Source of the DNA: Saprospiraceae bacterium
GTDB lineage: Bacteria; Bacteroidota; Bacteroidia; Chitinophagales; Saprospiraceae
Assembly (NCBI GenBank): GCA_022841745.1
Contig: JALHQW010000013.1
Location: 62,001 to 126,000, forward strand
Direction: 5' to 3'
DNA: 64,000 nucleotides
Under the pieces are notes generated by a model that was given only the letters and a program-made list of their open reading frames with translations, made no database searches and had not been told where the DNA came from. This document shows, one piece after another, positions 10,001 through 19,160 of the stretch. The stretch's first letter is position 1; each line of letters starts with the position of its first letter. Position numbers and translations under genes: made by a program.

Positions 10001-11480
10001 TATAACCTGGGTCTTTTTCAATAAGCTGTAAAAAATCTGCCTGACCTGCAAGCTGATTTTTGCCACCGTATTCCAATATGCCACCACCGATTGTACCTAT
10101 CCAGGTGGTTCCAGTCTTGTCTTCTATAACAGCGCTAACCCTGTTAACCAGCCCATCTTTTTTGGTAAAATGTTTAATCCCTTGGCCATTGTATTTCGAA
10201 ATTCCATCATCACCAGTTCCAAACCATATATTGCCGTTTTTACCTTCCAGTATGGCTTGAACCTGATTGGTGCGAAGCCCCTCCAATGCCTTATAGTAGG
10301 TGAAATTTTTCCCATCATATTTCGTGACGCCACCACCCGCATTGCTGAACCAAATATTACCGGCTTTGTCAGCCATCATACTCAGCACGAAATCATTGGG
10401 CAGTCCATCTTTTTGGGTGAAATGCGTAAAATGATGCCCATCGAATTTCGAAATGCCACCACCTTGCGTGCCGAACCATATATCGCCGTTTTTATCTTCC
10501 GTCAAGCAAGTGACAATATTATTGCTGAGCCCTCCTTTCACAGTATAGTTCGTGAATGATTTCCCATCGTATTTTGAAACGCCCCCGCCATCACTACCCA
10601 TCCATAAATTTTCGTTTCTGTCTTCGGTAATGCTCAGGATGCTATTAAAACACAGCCCTTCTTTGGTGGTATAATGGGTGAATTTTTCTCCATCGTATTT
10701 TGATACGCCACCATCCAAGGTGCCAATCCATAAATTGCCGCCTCGGTCTCCCATGATGCTAAAGACATAATCATTGCTAAGTCCTTCTTTTGTGGTAAAA
10801 TGCGTAAAGTTTTGCCCATCATATTTAGTAACGCCGCCGCCCCAAGTGCCGAACCATATATTCCCTTTTTCATCTTCGTATAGGCACGAAATATTATTAT
10901 TGCTAAGCCCTTCCTGTTGGCTAAAGAGCGTGAAATTTTGTCCATCATATTTCGCTACGCCACCGCCACCCGTACCGAACCATAAATTCCCGCTTTTATC
11001 CCCTATTATAGCACTTATGCTGGTGTATCCTAAGCCTTGCAGCTTATTAAAAGCGCTGAAGTTTTCCGGGTTGGGGTCAATGCCAGCCACTTCTTTTGCC
11101 GGTACTATCTTCGGCAAACCTGCCATGATAGGGCTGTCAATAGCAGGAACTATTTTGGGAAGGGAAAAACTGTCCTGACCGGGCGTACCTACCTTTGGAA
11201 TGCCAGCTACCAAAATTTTTGGCACACCGACAGGATGAATGTTTGCACGGGCGGCCTCTACTTTATGTTTTTCAACAGGTACTATTTTAGGATTGCCAAC
11301 AGGTATTATTTTAGGTGGCGCAATACTATCTTGCGGTACTTTATATCCTTTAGCTTCGACTACATTCAGTGGGTAAATTCCCAATGGTTCATTCGGGTGT
11401 TTTTTGCAGGATAAAAACGGTATTGCTATCAATATATTCAGCATGCAAACCCAATAAACATTGTTTTTAAACTGGGGCAT
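7044..11480 (-). CDS. hybrid two-component sensor/regulator (HTCS), AraC output
   Basis: 1478 residues. In order: hydrophobic N-terminus ending FLSC (Cys 25, lipobox-like); a Pro/Lys/Val stretch (~30-140) with repeated PKIVPA/PKIIPV words; 14 Reg_prop-type blade motifs (pattern GNLWFGTxGGG), enough for two seven-bladed propellers; a Y_Y_Y domain (~823-886); one transmembrane helix (~893-913); HisKA with ITHEFRTPL (~943); HATPase (DTGIGI, GTGIGLAL); a receiver (~1197-1315) with LIILDVMMP; an AraC-type HTH at the C-terminus. Such one-protein systems sense an extracellular ligand, classically a glycan breakdown product, and switch on nearby genes. No SusC/SusD or glycosidase lies adjacent, so the ligand is not suggested by context. 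The Lys/Pro-rich leader and lipobox are unusual for this class. Confidence 0.93.
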   Translation of the reverse strand: MPQFKNNVYWVCMLNILIAIPFLSCKKHPNEPLGIYPLNVVEAKGYKVPQDSIAPPKIIPVGNPKIVPVEKHKVEAARANIHPVGVPKILVAGIPKVGTPGQDSFSLPKIVPAIDSPIMAGLPKIVPAKEVAGIDPNPENFSAFNKLQGLGYTSISAIIGDKSGNLWFGTGGGGVAKYDGQNFTLFSQQEGLSNNNISCLYEDEKGNIWFGTWGGGVTKYDGQNFTHFTTKEGLSNDYVFSIMGDRGGNLWIGTLDGGVSKYDGEKFTHYTTKEGLCFNSILSITEDRNENLWMGSDGGGVSKYDGKSFTNYTVKGGLSNNIVTCLTEDKNGDIWFGTQGGGISKFDGHHFTHFTQKDGLPNDFVLSMMADKAGNIWFSNAGGGVTKYDGKNFTYYKALEGLRTNQVQAILEGKNGNIWFGTGDDGISKYNGQGIKHFTKKDGLVNRVSAVIEDKTGTTWIGTIGGGILEYGGKNQLAGQADFLQLIEKDPGYTSLVTKMLIDKTGNLWFGSWGGGIVKYDGKNFTHFTENEGLSGNRVTSMLEDKSGNIWIGTDFGGASKYDGKNFTNYTTKEGLSHNIVSGIAEDKNGNLWFGTKGGGVTKFNGQHFTHFAEKQGLSNDILSIKVAQNGNLWFGTLNDGVVLYDGKNFTYFAEKEGLSNHVSSMTAARNGDLWFSSDSGLSLLTQAKQHEMAEKARLVTNNENHSFFKNYTNEDGSFSAGMIFEANDGALWLGSGDRLSVFNPEILRADTSAPNLQLTNVALFNENIAWGKLAHKKDTSITLGNGVKLMDFQLDSLSKWYNIPQGLSLAYNNNYLTFNFTGITLQSPKSVKYQYQLEGLEDQWSAISTHNEATYGNLSPGTYTFKVKAKKSEGAWSEELRYTFTIRPPWWRTWWAYLCYLLLIGGSIFALYRFELRQRLQQAEALRLKELDAVKTILYTNITHEFRTPLTVILGMAHQVLDNPKDHFREGLKMIIRNGQNLLTLVNQMLDLSKLESGKLTLHYHRADMVAFLEYIVESFHSLAENKGVQLHFIPAEEELIMDFDEVRMQQIVSNILSNAIKFTPKDGHVYIWVNTHNDRFILKIKDTGIGIAEADLPLIFDRFYQSDGTHTRQGEGTGIGLALTRELVKLMDGTIAVKSHQGKGAEFKVTFPLQHNLDVEEKQIKAPVLTSKINVDAPDSVDEPQVLTDNKDSDLPHILIADDNEDVRTYLATCLKNDYIIEIAKNGKECEDIAFNTTPDLIILDVMMPLKDGFEVCKSLKTDERTSHIPIIMLTAKADMDSRLEGLEQGADDYLTKPFHKKELLLRIRNLLELRRQLQQYYRSSLEVSLSEELPSPPESPMLASDISILKEVEQGSKTQNVPLANSLENAFVIKVRKTIEANLDATDFDVEKLCRTLAMSHSQVHRKLSALTGLSATHFIRYVRLVKAKEMIIHSGYSLAAIAIDCGFNDPAYFSRVFKQEFGVSPQVWREQNAG

Positions 11481-11749
11481 CTTTATAATTTTATGAATAT
11501 GGAAATTGGGTAGGAAATGCTGCTAAAACTGCTTTCAAAAACAAGCCCCAGTCGTATTTTCCGAAAGAAATTCACCAAACCTTCCACTTTCCTCAAAGAA
11601 GAAGGTTCAAAGCCGCCATCAAAAATGACAGTGGAAACAGGACTATAAATGGATGGTATTCTCATTTGGCTTTATTTTGGCCAAATGTATAGGTTTTTCC
11701 GAAAAATCTATCACCCGCAATTCTCCATTCTCCATTTTCAACTCCCCAA

Positions 11750-14700
11750 TCACCCCTTTATCAACGCCAACAACTCCTCCGCATTCAACTTCGCACTCAC
11801 CTCTGTCCCATCCAGCAGGCTGTCTGCCAGTTCCCGCTTGTCGGCATGGAGCTTCACGATTTTCTCCTCGATGGTCTCCTCGGCCACGAGGCGGTAAATT
11901 GTCACAGGGCGCAACTGCCCGATGCGGTGGGCACGGTCGCTGGCCTGGTCTTCCACGGCGGGGTTCCACCACGGGTCGAGGTGGATGACGTAGTCGGCGG
12001 CGGTGAGGTTGAGGCCGAAGCCGCCCGCCTTGAGGCTGATGAGGAAGAGGTCGCCCTCGCCCGCTTGGAAGGCCCGGATGGCCTTGTCACGCATGGGCAG
12101 CGGGGTGCTGCCGTCGAGGTATTGGTAGCTGATGCCTTTGCTTTTCGCCCATTCTTCGATGAGGGCGAGGTGCTTCACGAACTGGCTGAAAACCAGCGCC
12201 TTGTGCCCGCCTTCTATGAGTTCCTCCACCGTTTCGGCAAAGAGGTTCAGCTTGCTGCTGGGTAGTTGACTGTCCGGCTGGATGAGCCTTGGATGGCAGG
12301 CCGCTTGGCGCAGCCGCATGAGTTCCGCCAAGATTTTGAAGCGCTTGTCGGAGGGGTCGCCGCCCTTTGAACCCTCGATATTTTCGATGGCCTTGCGCCG
12401 CAGCGCCTCGTAGAATGCCCGCTCCTCTGGCGACAGCTCCACGGTAAGCGTGATTTCCGTTTTTTCCGGCAACTCGTCCAATACATCGTTTTTGCGCCTG
12501 CGCAAAATAAAGGGCTGGATATGCCGCCTGAGTTGGTTGCGTCGCTCCCGGTCTTGCAGTTTTTCGATGGGCACGGCGTAGTTGTCGTTGAAGCGGTCAA
12601 TGGAGCCGAGCAGGCCGGGGTTCAGGAAGTTGAACAGGTTCCAAAGCTCGCCGAGGTGGTTCTCCACGGGCGTACCCGTCGTGATGACCTTGAAATCGCC
12701 CTGCAAGAGCATGGCCGTCTGCGAACGTTTCGTCGCCCGGTTTTTGATGGCCTGCGCCTCGTCCAGCACGATGGTGGTGAAGTGGCGCTCGGTCAGCATC
12801 TCGCCCACCTGCTGCATCAGGCCGTAGCTGCATAGCAACAGGTCGAAGGGCTGGAGGTTGTCGAGCATCTCCTTGCGGTCGCCCTCGCCGAAGATGAGCG
12901 GGCGCAGCGTCGGGGTGAACTTGATGGCCTCGTGCCACCAGTTGCGCACCACCGAGGCGGGGGCACAGACGAGCGCCGGGCCTTGCTTCGCCCGGTCGAG
13001 GAGGAGGGCCAGAGCCTGCACGGTTTTACCCAAACCCATGTCGTCGGCGAGGCAAGCGCCCACGCCCCAGTAGGCGAGTTGCGACAGCCACTTGAAGCCG
13101 TCCTCTTGGTAAGGGCGCAGCTCTGCCTTGAAGGTCGAGGGCACTTTCGGGTTGATGTCCCGGCTTTCCCGAAGGCGGCTCAGCTGCTTTTTCCAAGCGG
13201 TGTCCACCTCCACATCGTGCAGCAGTTCGGTGAAGCCTTCGAGCGAGTGCGCCGCCAGCGGATGGAAGCGCAGGTCGTTTTTGGTTTTGGTGAAAATATT
13301 GTTCAGCTCCTCCAGTTTGCGCTGCAACTGGGAAGTGAGGGCTAGGAACTGCCCATCGTTCAATTGCACGAAACGACCCTTGGCGTTCTGTGCCAAGTCG
13401 AGCAGTTGTCGGAAGTCCATGACGAGGTTCTCGTTCACCTGCACCTTGCCGTCCATGCTGAACCAGTCCCGCTCTTTTTTGATGCCAATGCTCAGTTGGT
13501 CGAAGCCGACCTGCCCGGCAATGCGCAGCTTTTCGCCCTTGGGGTGCTCCAGAACGACCTCGCCAGCCGAGCGCAGCGGCTCCAATTCCATGAGGGCGTT
13601 CAGGGCATCCTCGGCCTCGTCGAAGAGCCATTCCCTGTTCTCGCTGGCCGTGCGCAGGAAGGTGGGGCATGCAGCCTCAACCCGCTTGGCGTTTTCCTTT
13701 TCCTTTTTCAAATCACGGGTCGCCTTCATGGGTTGGCCGCCCACTTCGGCGATGATGCTCTCCCGCCCCTCGCCCGGCTTGAAATAGGGCGGCTCGGTGG
13801 TGAAGGGTTTTACGAAGAACTCCATTTTGAAACCATTGCCGACCGGCAACAAATGCACGAAGGTGACGGGGTTGCCCTCGATGGTAGGTAAGTTCACACT
13901 CTCGCCGCCCACCTCGCTCTGCACTGTCACGATGGTGCTCAGGTTGCCCACGGCTTCTATGAGGCGCTGCTTGCCCTTGGGCGGCACCCGCAGCCGTCCG
14001 TGGTCGAGCAGGCGATTGATTTCGGCGTGCTGGTCGCTCACTTTCAGCAGCACGTAGCGGGTCGGGGTCTCCCGTGTGAGCTGTACGCCAGCGCCTTTGA
14101 ACTCATGGGAGAAGCGAAGCACATAGTCCTCGCCGATTTGCTCCACATGGATTTGCGGCTGCTGCGCAACGAGTTCCACGCTGATGCTGGGGTTGTCGAG
14201 GAGGAAAAGCAGGGGATGGCCAACGAGGGCGGGCATCAGTTTTTCAAAATCAAAATAATACTCCACGCCGCCGTAGTAGCCGTGGTTGCTAAGCTTGATG
14301 GCTTTGGCGGCCTCCTTGTCCTGGTCGGTCATATTGTCCACGCCGGCTTCCTTTAGGCGCTTGAGGGCGACGTTGCGGCCCTTGCTCCATGCGCCTTTGC
14401 CGAAGGTCTGCTCCACGGGCTGGATTTGGTTGTGCTGAAAATCCACCCACCAGACGAGGCGGGTCTGCTTTTCGGGAGCATCCACGGCGACTTTCTTTCC
14501 TTTTTTGGGTTGTATCTGTAAAAGGGCCTCCAGTGAGCGTTCCCATGCCTCGGTGCGGGGGAAAATGGTCGTGATGCTTTCCAGTCCAAGTTCCTGCTTC
14601 AATTTGGCGGCCACCTCGGCGTACTCGTCGGCCAGTGTTTTTTCTTTCTCAAAAATGGACAGCAAAGTGACCAGTTCCATTTCCACCCAACGGTAGCCTT

Positions 14701-15883
14701 GCTTGGCGGCGGCGAGGTAGTTGTTTTTGAGGTAAATCTTGACGTGGGCTGCCAATGGCATATCGTTCCAATAATGGGCGGCGGCGTAGAAAATCCAGTC
14801 GAGCGGCGTATCGGGCTGCGGGTCGAGCGACTGGCTTGCCCCCGTGAAATTGTTCAACTGGAACTGCAAGCCCGACTTCAAGTAAGAAAACAGCTTGGAA
14901 AACGGGTTGATGGTCGTTTCCTCCACCAATTTCAGCGCTGTGTTCAGGTAGTCCTTGTCCCGTTGCCTGATGGTAGAAAGCACGTGTACGATACCCTGAA
15001 AATTGGGCAAAGTGCCCTTGCGCAGCCCCGCATCCTTGCGGAACTGCTTCACAGATTCCTCCAAATAGTCGCCCGCCAATTTGTGCTGCCCCTTGAAAAA
15101 AAGCGGGATGGCCATGCGCCCATAGCGGTTCATGCCCATCTGGGAGTCCGCCTCTGCCATTCGGATTGCCGTATCGAACTCGCCACGCAGCGTATGGTAA
15201 AGCACCAAAATGCCGAGGATAGGCTTCTGCTTTTCCTTATCGGTCAGCCAATTGTTTGCAGCGATATAATCAAGGAATTCGGTGGCGGGCGAGAGGTCAT
15301 TGACGGCCTGTGAAAGGAGTTGGTGCAGCGCCATTCCCTGAATAACATCAGGGAAAGTGGCCAGCCACTCAGCATTAAAGGGCGTGAAGAAGTTCTTGAA
15401 AAAATCGGAACCGGCCCAGGCCTCTTTGTAGTAGCGGTCCATGTCGGCGATGACCTCCTCCACCCGTTTCACATTGCCTTCGTACAGGGCGATGCGCAGT
15501 TCCCGTATGCAGACCTCGAAATTCCTTGGCCCCCACATCCACTCCCGGTAAGGCAGCACTTTCTGAATATGGCGCACATAGCCTTTGAACTCCTTGTCAA
15601 TGACCGCCATGCGCATCACCAGTTCCCGGAACTTATCGGCCACCTTCATCTCCAATTTGAGGTTGAGGTGCAGCCAGCCGCCCGCATCGAGCAGTTCACG
15701 GTACTCCTTCACCTGCGGGCCTTGGAGGTAGTTGCCACGGTCGGTGCGAATATCGCACTCCCTCAGCAGGTTGACCATGGTGGTCTGGTTCACCGGCTCG
15801 TAGGCGATGGCGAGCAGCTTGAGCATGATGCGCTCCGTTTCGTCAAGTTCCTTGAAGCGCTGTCGGAAAGTCTGAATGTCCAT
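11750..15883 (-). CDS. SNF2-family DEAD/DEAH helicase with long N-terminal region
   Basis: 1377 residues from ATG at 15883 (MDIQTFRQRF); an in-frame ATG at 15970 adds 29 weak residues. The C-terminal third is a complete SNF2 motor: DDMGLGKT (Walker A, ~946), LDEAQAIKN (DEAQ box, ~1043), FSQFVKHLALIEEW, YLDGSTP, NPAVEDQASDRAHRIGQ (~1321). The first ~900 residues hold helical, possibly TPR-like segments and a beta-rich part that I cannot assign to a named domain. The protein should translocate on double-stranded DNA and remodel protein-DNA complexes. No methylase or nuclease lies beside it, so a restriction/defence role is not supported by context. Gap upstream: a CHAT remnant. Confidence 0.92.
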   Translation of the reverse strand: MDIQTFRQRFKELDETERIMLKLLAIAYEPVNQTTMVNLLRECDIRTDRGNYLQGPQVKEYRELLDAGGWLHLNLKLEMKVADKFRELVMRMAVIDKEFKGYVRHIQKVLPYREWMWGPRNFEVCIRELRIALYEGNVKRVEEVIADMDRYYKEAWAGSDFFKNFFTPFNAEWLATFPDVIQGMALHQLLSQAVNDLSPATEFLDYIAANNWLTDKEKQKPILGILVLYHTLRGEFDTAIRMAEADSQMGMNRYGRMAIPLFFKGQHKLAGDYLEESVKQFRKDAGLRKGTLPNFQGIVHVLSTIRQRDKDYLNTALKLVEETTINPFSKLFSYLKSGLQFQLNNFTGASQSLDPQPDTPLDWIFYAAAHYWNDMPLAAHVKIYLKNNYLAAAKQGYRWVEMELVTLLSIFEKEKTLADEYAEVAAKLKQELGLESITTIFPRTEAWERSLEALLQIQPKKGKKVAVDAPEKQTRLVWWVDFQHNQIQPVEQTFGKGAWSKGRNVALKRLKEAGVDNMTDQDKEAAKAIKLSNHGYYGGVEYYFDFEKLMPALVGHPLLFLLDNPSISVELVAQQPQIHVEQIGEDYVLRFSHEFKGAGVQLTRETPTRYVLLKVSDQHAEINRLLDHGRLRVPPKGKQRLIEAVGNLSTIVTVQSEVGGESVNLPTIEGNPVTFVHLLPVGNGFKMEFFVKPFTTEPPYFKPGEGRESIIAEVGGQPMKATRDLKKEKENAKRVEAACPTFLRTASENREWLFDEAEDALNALMELEPLRSAGEVVLEHPKGEKLRIAGQVGFDQLSIGIKKERDWFSMDGKVQVNENLVMDFRQLLDLAQNAKGRFVQLNDGQFLALTSQLQRKLEELNNIFTKTKNDLRFHPLAAHSLEGFTELLHDVEVDTAWKKQLSRLRESRDINPKVPSTFKAELRPYQEDGFKWLSQLAYWGVGACLADDMGLGKTVQALALLLDRAKQGPALVCAPASVVRNWWHEAIKFTPTLRPLIFGEGDRKEMLDNLQPFDLLLCSYGLMQQVGEMLTERHFTTIVLDEAQAIKNRATKRSQTAMLLQGDFKVITTGTPVENHLGELWNLFNFLNPGLLGSIDRFNDNYAVPIEKLQDRERRNQLRRHIQPFILRRRKNDVLDELPEKTEITLTVELSPEERAFYEALRRKAIENIEGSKGGDPSDKRFKILAELMRLRQAACHPRLIQPDSQLPSSKLNLFAETVEELIEGGHKALVFSQFVKHLALIEEWAKSKGISYQYLDGSTPLPMRDKAIRAFQAGEGDLFLISLKAGGFGLNLTAADYVIHLDPWWNPAVEDQASDRAHRIGQLRPVTIYRLVAEETIEEKIVKLHADKRELADSLLDGTEVSAKLNAEELLALIKG

Positions 15884-15980
15884 TGAATGGCCCCGGGTTT
15901 GGAAAAGGGCGGACAAAGGTACGTGGAAAGGTGGGGGAGTTGTTTGTGTTTTTAAAAAATGATTTGGCAAAAGGGGATTA

Positions 15981-16310
15981 TCACATTAAAACGAACCCCG
16001 CCCAGTAGTAAGGGTCTTCCCACCCCGGGGTGTCCCGCAATTCAGACTGCGCTTTGCGGAATGCTTCATTAATATCCATCCCAGACAGCCAGTGCCCATA
16101 AAATGATATCATAAACGCTGCCGTAGCCCGGTCGTCCACCTGCCAGAGGGTAACGAGGAGCCGCTCCACGCCCGCCATCTTGAAGGCACGCTGGAGGCCA
16201 TAGACGCCCTCGCTGCCCCGTAGGTCGCCAAGGCCAGTTTGGCAGGCGGAGAGCACTACCAGCTTGGTGTTGGAGAGGTTGAGTGGTGCTATTTCGTAGG
16301 AGATAAGCAT
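15981..16310 (-). pseudogene. C-terminal remnant of a CHAT-domain protease
   Basis: 109 residues covering only the end of a CHAT (caspase-like) domain: ISYEIAPLNLSNTKLVVLSA, then CQTGLGDLRGSEG with the catalytic Cys, then the usual LVTLWQVDDRATAAFM and YYWAGFVLM ending. The catalytic His block (ATHGF-like) and everything before it are missing. In-frame sequence upstream of 16310 shows no homology and hits a stop at 16401-16403. A start at the ATG at 16310 would give a protein with no His, so I call it a 5'-truncated remnant. Confidence 0.75.
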
Positions 16311-16582
16311 TATGGGGCTGATGGCAATATCCCAATTAGACCAACAATTTACAACGATAACGCTGATATGTTTGTGCCCAAACCGGGCAGGGGGCTGACT
16401 TTATGGCGTTTTATCCACCGGGGAATAGAGATTTTTTACGGGAATGATTGCACGGGGCAGAAGATTCCAGTTCCAATATCCTATTTTTGGCCAAATAGCT
16501 TGTCAAAGGCTTAACTTAGCTGCGTTGGACAACAGCTTTGGATGCGTTTTATCGCAAAACCTCTATAAAAATATTGAGTACC

Positions 16583-18205
16583 ATGTATTACGTCAGAAAT
16601 AACCCCTTATCCATCATAATTGCAATAACAGTTTTTCCATTGTTGATAGCAGGACAGAGTTACCCCTGTGACCTTCCAAGCCCAGCTTTCACCATCAAAA
16701 AAATAGAACTGCCCAACTCGCCGAAACACAAAGCCATCACTGGTTATTTGCCCAAAGGTCGCTTGTTGCTGCAATGCACCAACGAAGCCGACCTGCCCCC
16801 TGACAAAAAAGCCACCCGACAGTTTTGGGAAGTATCTCAAGACAAGGATGGTAACATTTCTCATAAAAAATCACGGCTCGACCTGCCTGGTGAGCTTGCC
16901 ACACTTGATGACTCTACTATATTTTACACTGTCGAAATGCAGGGCAAACGCTATTTCAGGCTCGCTAATTTGGGACAGGATGGAGGCATAGTGCTGGCAT
17001 CGGACAAGTCAGCACCATTGGATTGGGACAAGGAAGTGCGCAACCCATTTATTTTTAAACTATCCTATAATAGCCCAAGCGTGCTCATTTTTTCGGCCAG
17101 GGCGGATGGGAGAAATGACCAAGACCTTTTCATTTCGGAAATATTGTCCGCTTCTACTTGGACTAAGCCACGGCGGTTGGAAAACCCAGCGGTCAATTCC
17201 CCTTTTGATGAGCGATACCCTACAGTGGGCAGCGATGGCACATTGTACTTCTGCTCTAACCGCCCCGGTTCAGACTGCTACCAAGCCGAAGGTGGGGGCA
17301 AGTTGGACCCTTGGCGGGTATTCCCAGATTTCAACAAATACTGGCGAACAACGGCTGCCTCGCCCCTGCCCGCACCGCTTGCCTCCAAATCCGAGGAGCG
17401 AGCATTATTTTCGGTGTGGGGAAGCCCAGGGAACGGGTTTTTCATCTCCAACCGGGAAGATGGCAAGCAAATGGAACTTTATACCTATGAGACAGAAGGC
17501 GAGTCATTTGAAACCATTGAGCCGACCTACTACGCTTTAGTTATTGGTGTGAGTGGATATAAAGCGTTGGATATATTGCCAAATCCGGTGCCCAATGCCC
17601 GCCAATTGACCGAAACCCTGGAGAAACGACGGGGCTTCAGGGTGAAGCTGCTTGAAAACCCAACCAGTGAGGAAATTTTAGACCACCTCTCGCAGTATGG
17701 CCATTTACAGCCCAACGATTATTTGTTGGTGACATTCTTCGGGCATGGGATTGCACAGCCTGACGTTCAAAGCCCGCAGACTTGCTTATTAGCCGGGAAG
17801 GATGGCAAGGCCGATGGCAGCAATTGCATCACGCCGGATGCCTTCCAGGATAGATTGCTACGCAACATCCAGAACCCCCGACATGTGCTGGTGATTTTGG
17901 ATGCTTGTTTTGGTGGCTTATTTAAGCCGCAGGTGCTTAGGGGTGAGTTCGACAACGACAGCCGCAAGCTACTTGCCTCCACGAAGGGCGATTGGGTACC
18001 CGACGAGAGTTGTTTTTTAACTTTCTTGATGGAGAAACTCAATGAAGGCTATGCTTTCAATGGGCAACAGCTTTTCAACCATATTTACGATGGCATGAAA
18101 AACTCGCCCCCCCTGTCGCCCTGCCGGGAAAACAGCCCGAGCTATTTTGACCTTCCTGGCTCAAAAGGAGGTGACTTCCCATTCCCGGCTGTCATAAAGC
18201 ACTGA
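16583..18205 (+). CDS. secreted PD40-propeller/caspase-fold (C14) protein
   Basis: 540 residues from ATG 16583, giving a clean signal peptide (MYYVRNNPLSIIIAITVF...IAGQS); an ATG at 16538 would add 15 residues. The N-terminal ~300 residues contain PD40/TolB-like strands (FDERYPTVGSDGTLYFCSNR). The C-terminal half is a caspase-type peptidase: YYALVIGVSGY opens the fold, the His lies in TFFGHG (~387) and the Cys in ILDACFGGLF (~442). Both catalytic residues are present, so activity is plausible; substrates of such secreted bacterial caspase homologues are unknown. Transcribed alone, converging on the PorP/SprF gene. Confidence 0.85.
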   Translation: MYYVRNNPLSIIIAITVFPLLIAGQSYPCDLPSPAFTIKKIELPNSPKHKAITGYLPKGRLLLQCTNEADLPPDKKATRQFWEVSQDKDGNISHKKSRLDLPGELATLDDSTIFYTVEMQGKRYFRLANLGQDGGIVLASDKSAPLDWDKEVRNPFIFKLSYNSPSVLIFSARADGRNDQDLFISEILSASTWTKPRRLENPAVNSPFDERYPTVGSDGTLYFCSNRPGSDCYQAEGGGKLDPWRVFPDFNKYWRTTAASPLPAPLASKSEERALFSVWGSPGNGFFISNREDGKQMELYTYETEGESFETIEPTYYALVIGVSGYKALDILPNPVPNARQLTETLEKRRGFRVKLLENPTSEEILDHLSQYGHLQPNDYLLVTFFGHGIAQPDVQSPQTCLLAGKDGKADGSNCITPDAFQDRLLRNIQNPRHVLVILDACFGGLFKPQVLRGEFDNDSRKLLASTKGDWVPDESCFLTFLMEKLNEGYAFNGQQLFNHIYDGMKNSPPLSPCRENSPSYFDLPGSKGGDFPFPAVIKH

Positions 18206-18213
18206 CGGAGCAC

Positions 18214-19146
18214 TCATGAAGACCGCCGTTGCCACGACCAGGTGCCCTTGAAGTCAAAAATCAGGCTACCGCCCTGCACGTACTTTGAGAGGGGCTTGGA
18301 CAGGCCTGCACTCAGGGTCAGGAAGTGGTTGTTCCATTGCCCGGCAGAAGAGAGCAGCCGCTCATAGCCGAACTGGGCACCCACGGCATAGTGGCTTGCG
18401 TCGGAGCTGGCCATTGCGCCCAAGAAGAACCGCTCGTCCAAGAAATAATTGCGGATATAGGCATCGAGGGCAGTAGGTTGGTTCAGGCTGAGCCGAAGCC
18501 GACCACTCACCCAAACCGAGCCACGCCCGAAACCACCTTGGGCCAGCAGGTCATCTTCCGCTTGAGCCTTGCCGCTGCCCTGCGTTTCATCCAAAAAATT
18601 GACATGGCGAAACGAAAGCCCCGCAAACCAGTTCCATGCGGCGTTGCGGTCGTAGAAGGAATAGAAGGCGCCAATGCCCGAATGCAGTCGTAAGCGGGCA
18701 TTGCCCACTGTGGCCGCAAGGGGGTCGCCTTCATCGAACTGGTCGAGGTTTTCGATGGAGACCCTGTGCGATAGGAGGCCAACCGATACCCCGACCTTCA
18801 AGCCCTTTGCCAGCCGGATGGCATAACGACCCGAAAACCCCGTTTGCCGGGTCTCCCCTATTTTATCGCTGAGCACCGTGGCACCCATCTGATGCCGCTC
18901 AGAAGCATTGTCGAGCCAGGTTAGCGCCTGCGCCTGTGGGTAGCCGGGCGTGCTGAAGTTCCACCACTGGTTGCGCACCAACAGGTGGACCACCGTGCCC
19001 CGGTAGCGCATCTCCTCGATGGAAAGGCCCGCCGGGTTGTCCGTGCCGAATTCGTCGGCACTTTGGGCATAGCGGGAGGCTTGCTGCGCAATGGATGTTG
19101 TGCTCGACAGTATTGTGATAAAAAGGATTTGTAGGTACTTTTTCAT
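18214..19146 (-). CDS. PorP/SprF-family type IX secretion outer-membrane protein
   Basis: 310 residues from ATG 19146 (MKKYLQILFITILSSTTSIA signal peptide); the longer frame to 19278 enters the preceding gene and is rejected. It shows the family's opening (QSADEFGTDNPAGLSIEEMR, close to the usual NPA pattern) and alternating beta-strands through the C-terminus, as in PorP/SprF barrels. These barrels pair with T9SS type-B substrates and anchor or release them at the outer membrane. The immediately upstream gene (14-bp gap) encodes exactly such a substrate. Last gene of the sigma-factor operon. Confidence 0.85.
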   Translation of the reverse strand: MKKYLQILFITILSSTTSIAQQASRYAQSADEFGTDNPAGLSIEEMRYRGTVVHLLVRNQWWNFSTPGYPQAQALTWLDNASERHQMGATVLSDKIGETRQTGFSGRYAIRLAKGLKVGVSVGLLSHRVSIENLDQFDEGDPLAATVGNARLRLHSGIGAFYSFYDRNAAWNWFAGLSFRHVNFLDETQGSGKAQAEDDLLAQGGFGRGSVWVSGRLRLSLNQPTALDAYIRNYFLDERFFLGAMASSDASHYAVGAQFGYERLLSSAGQWNNHFLTLSAGLSKPLSKYVQGGSLIFDFKGTWSWQRRSS

Positions 19147-19160
19147 GGCAGACAAGTTTG

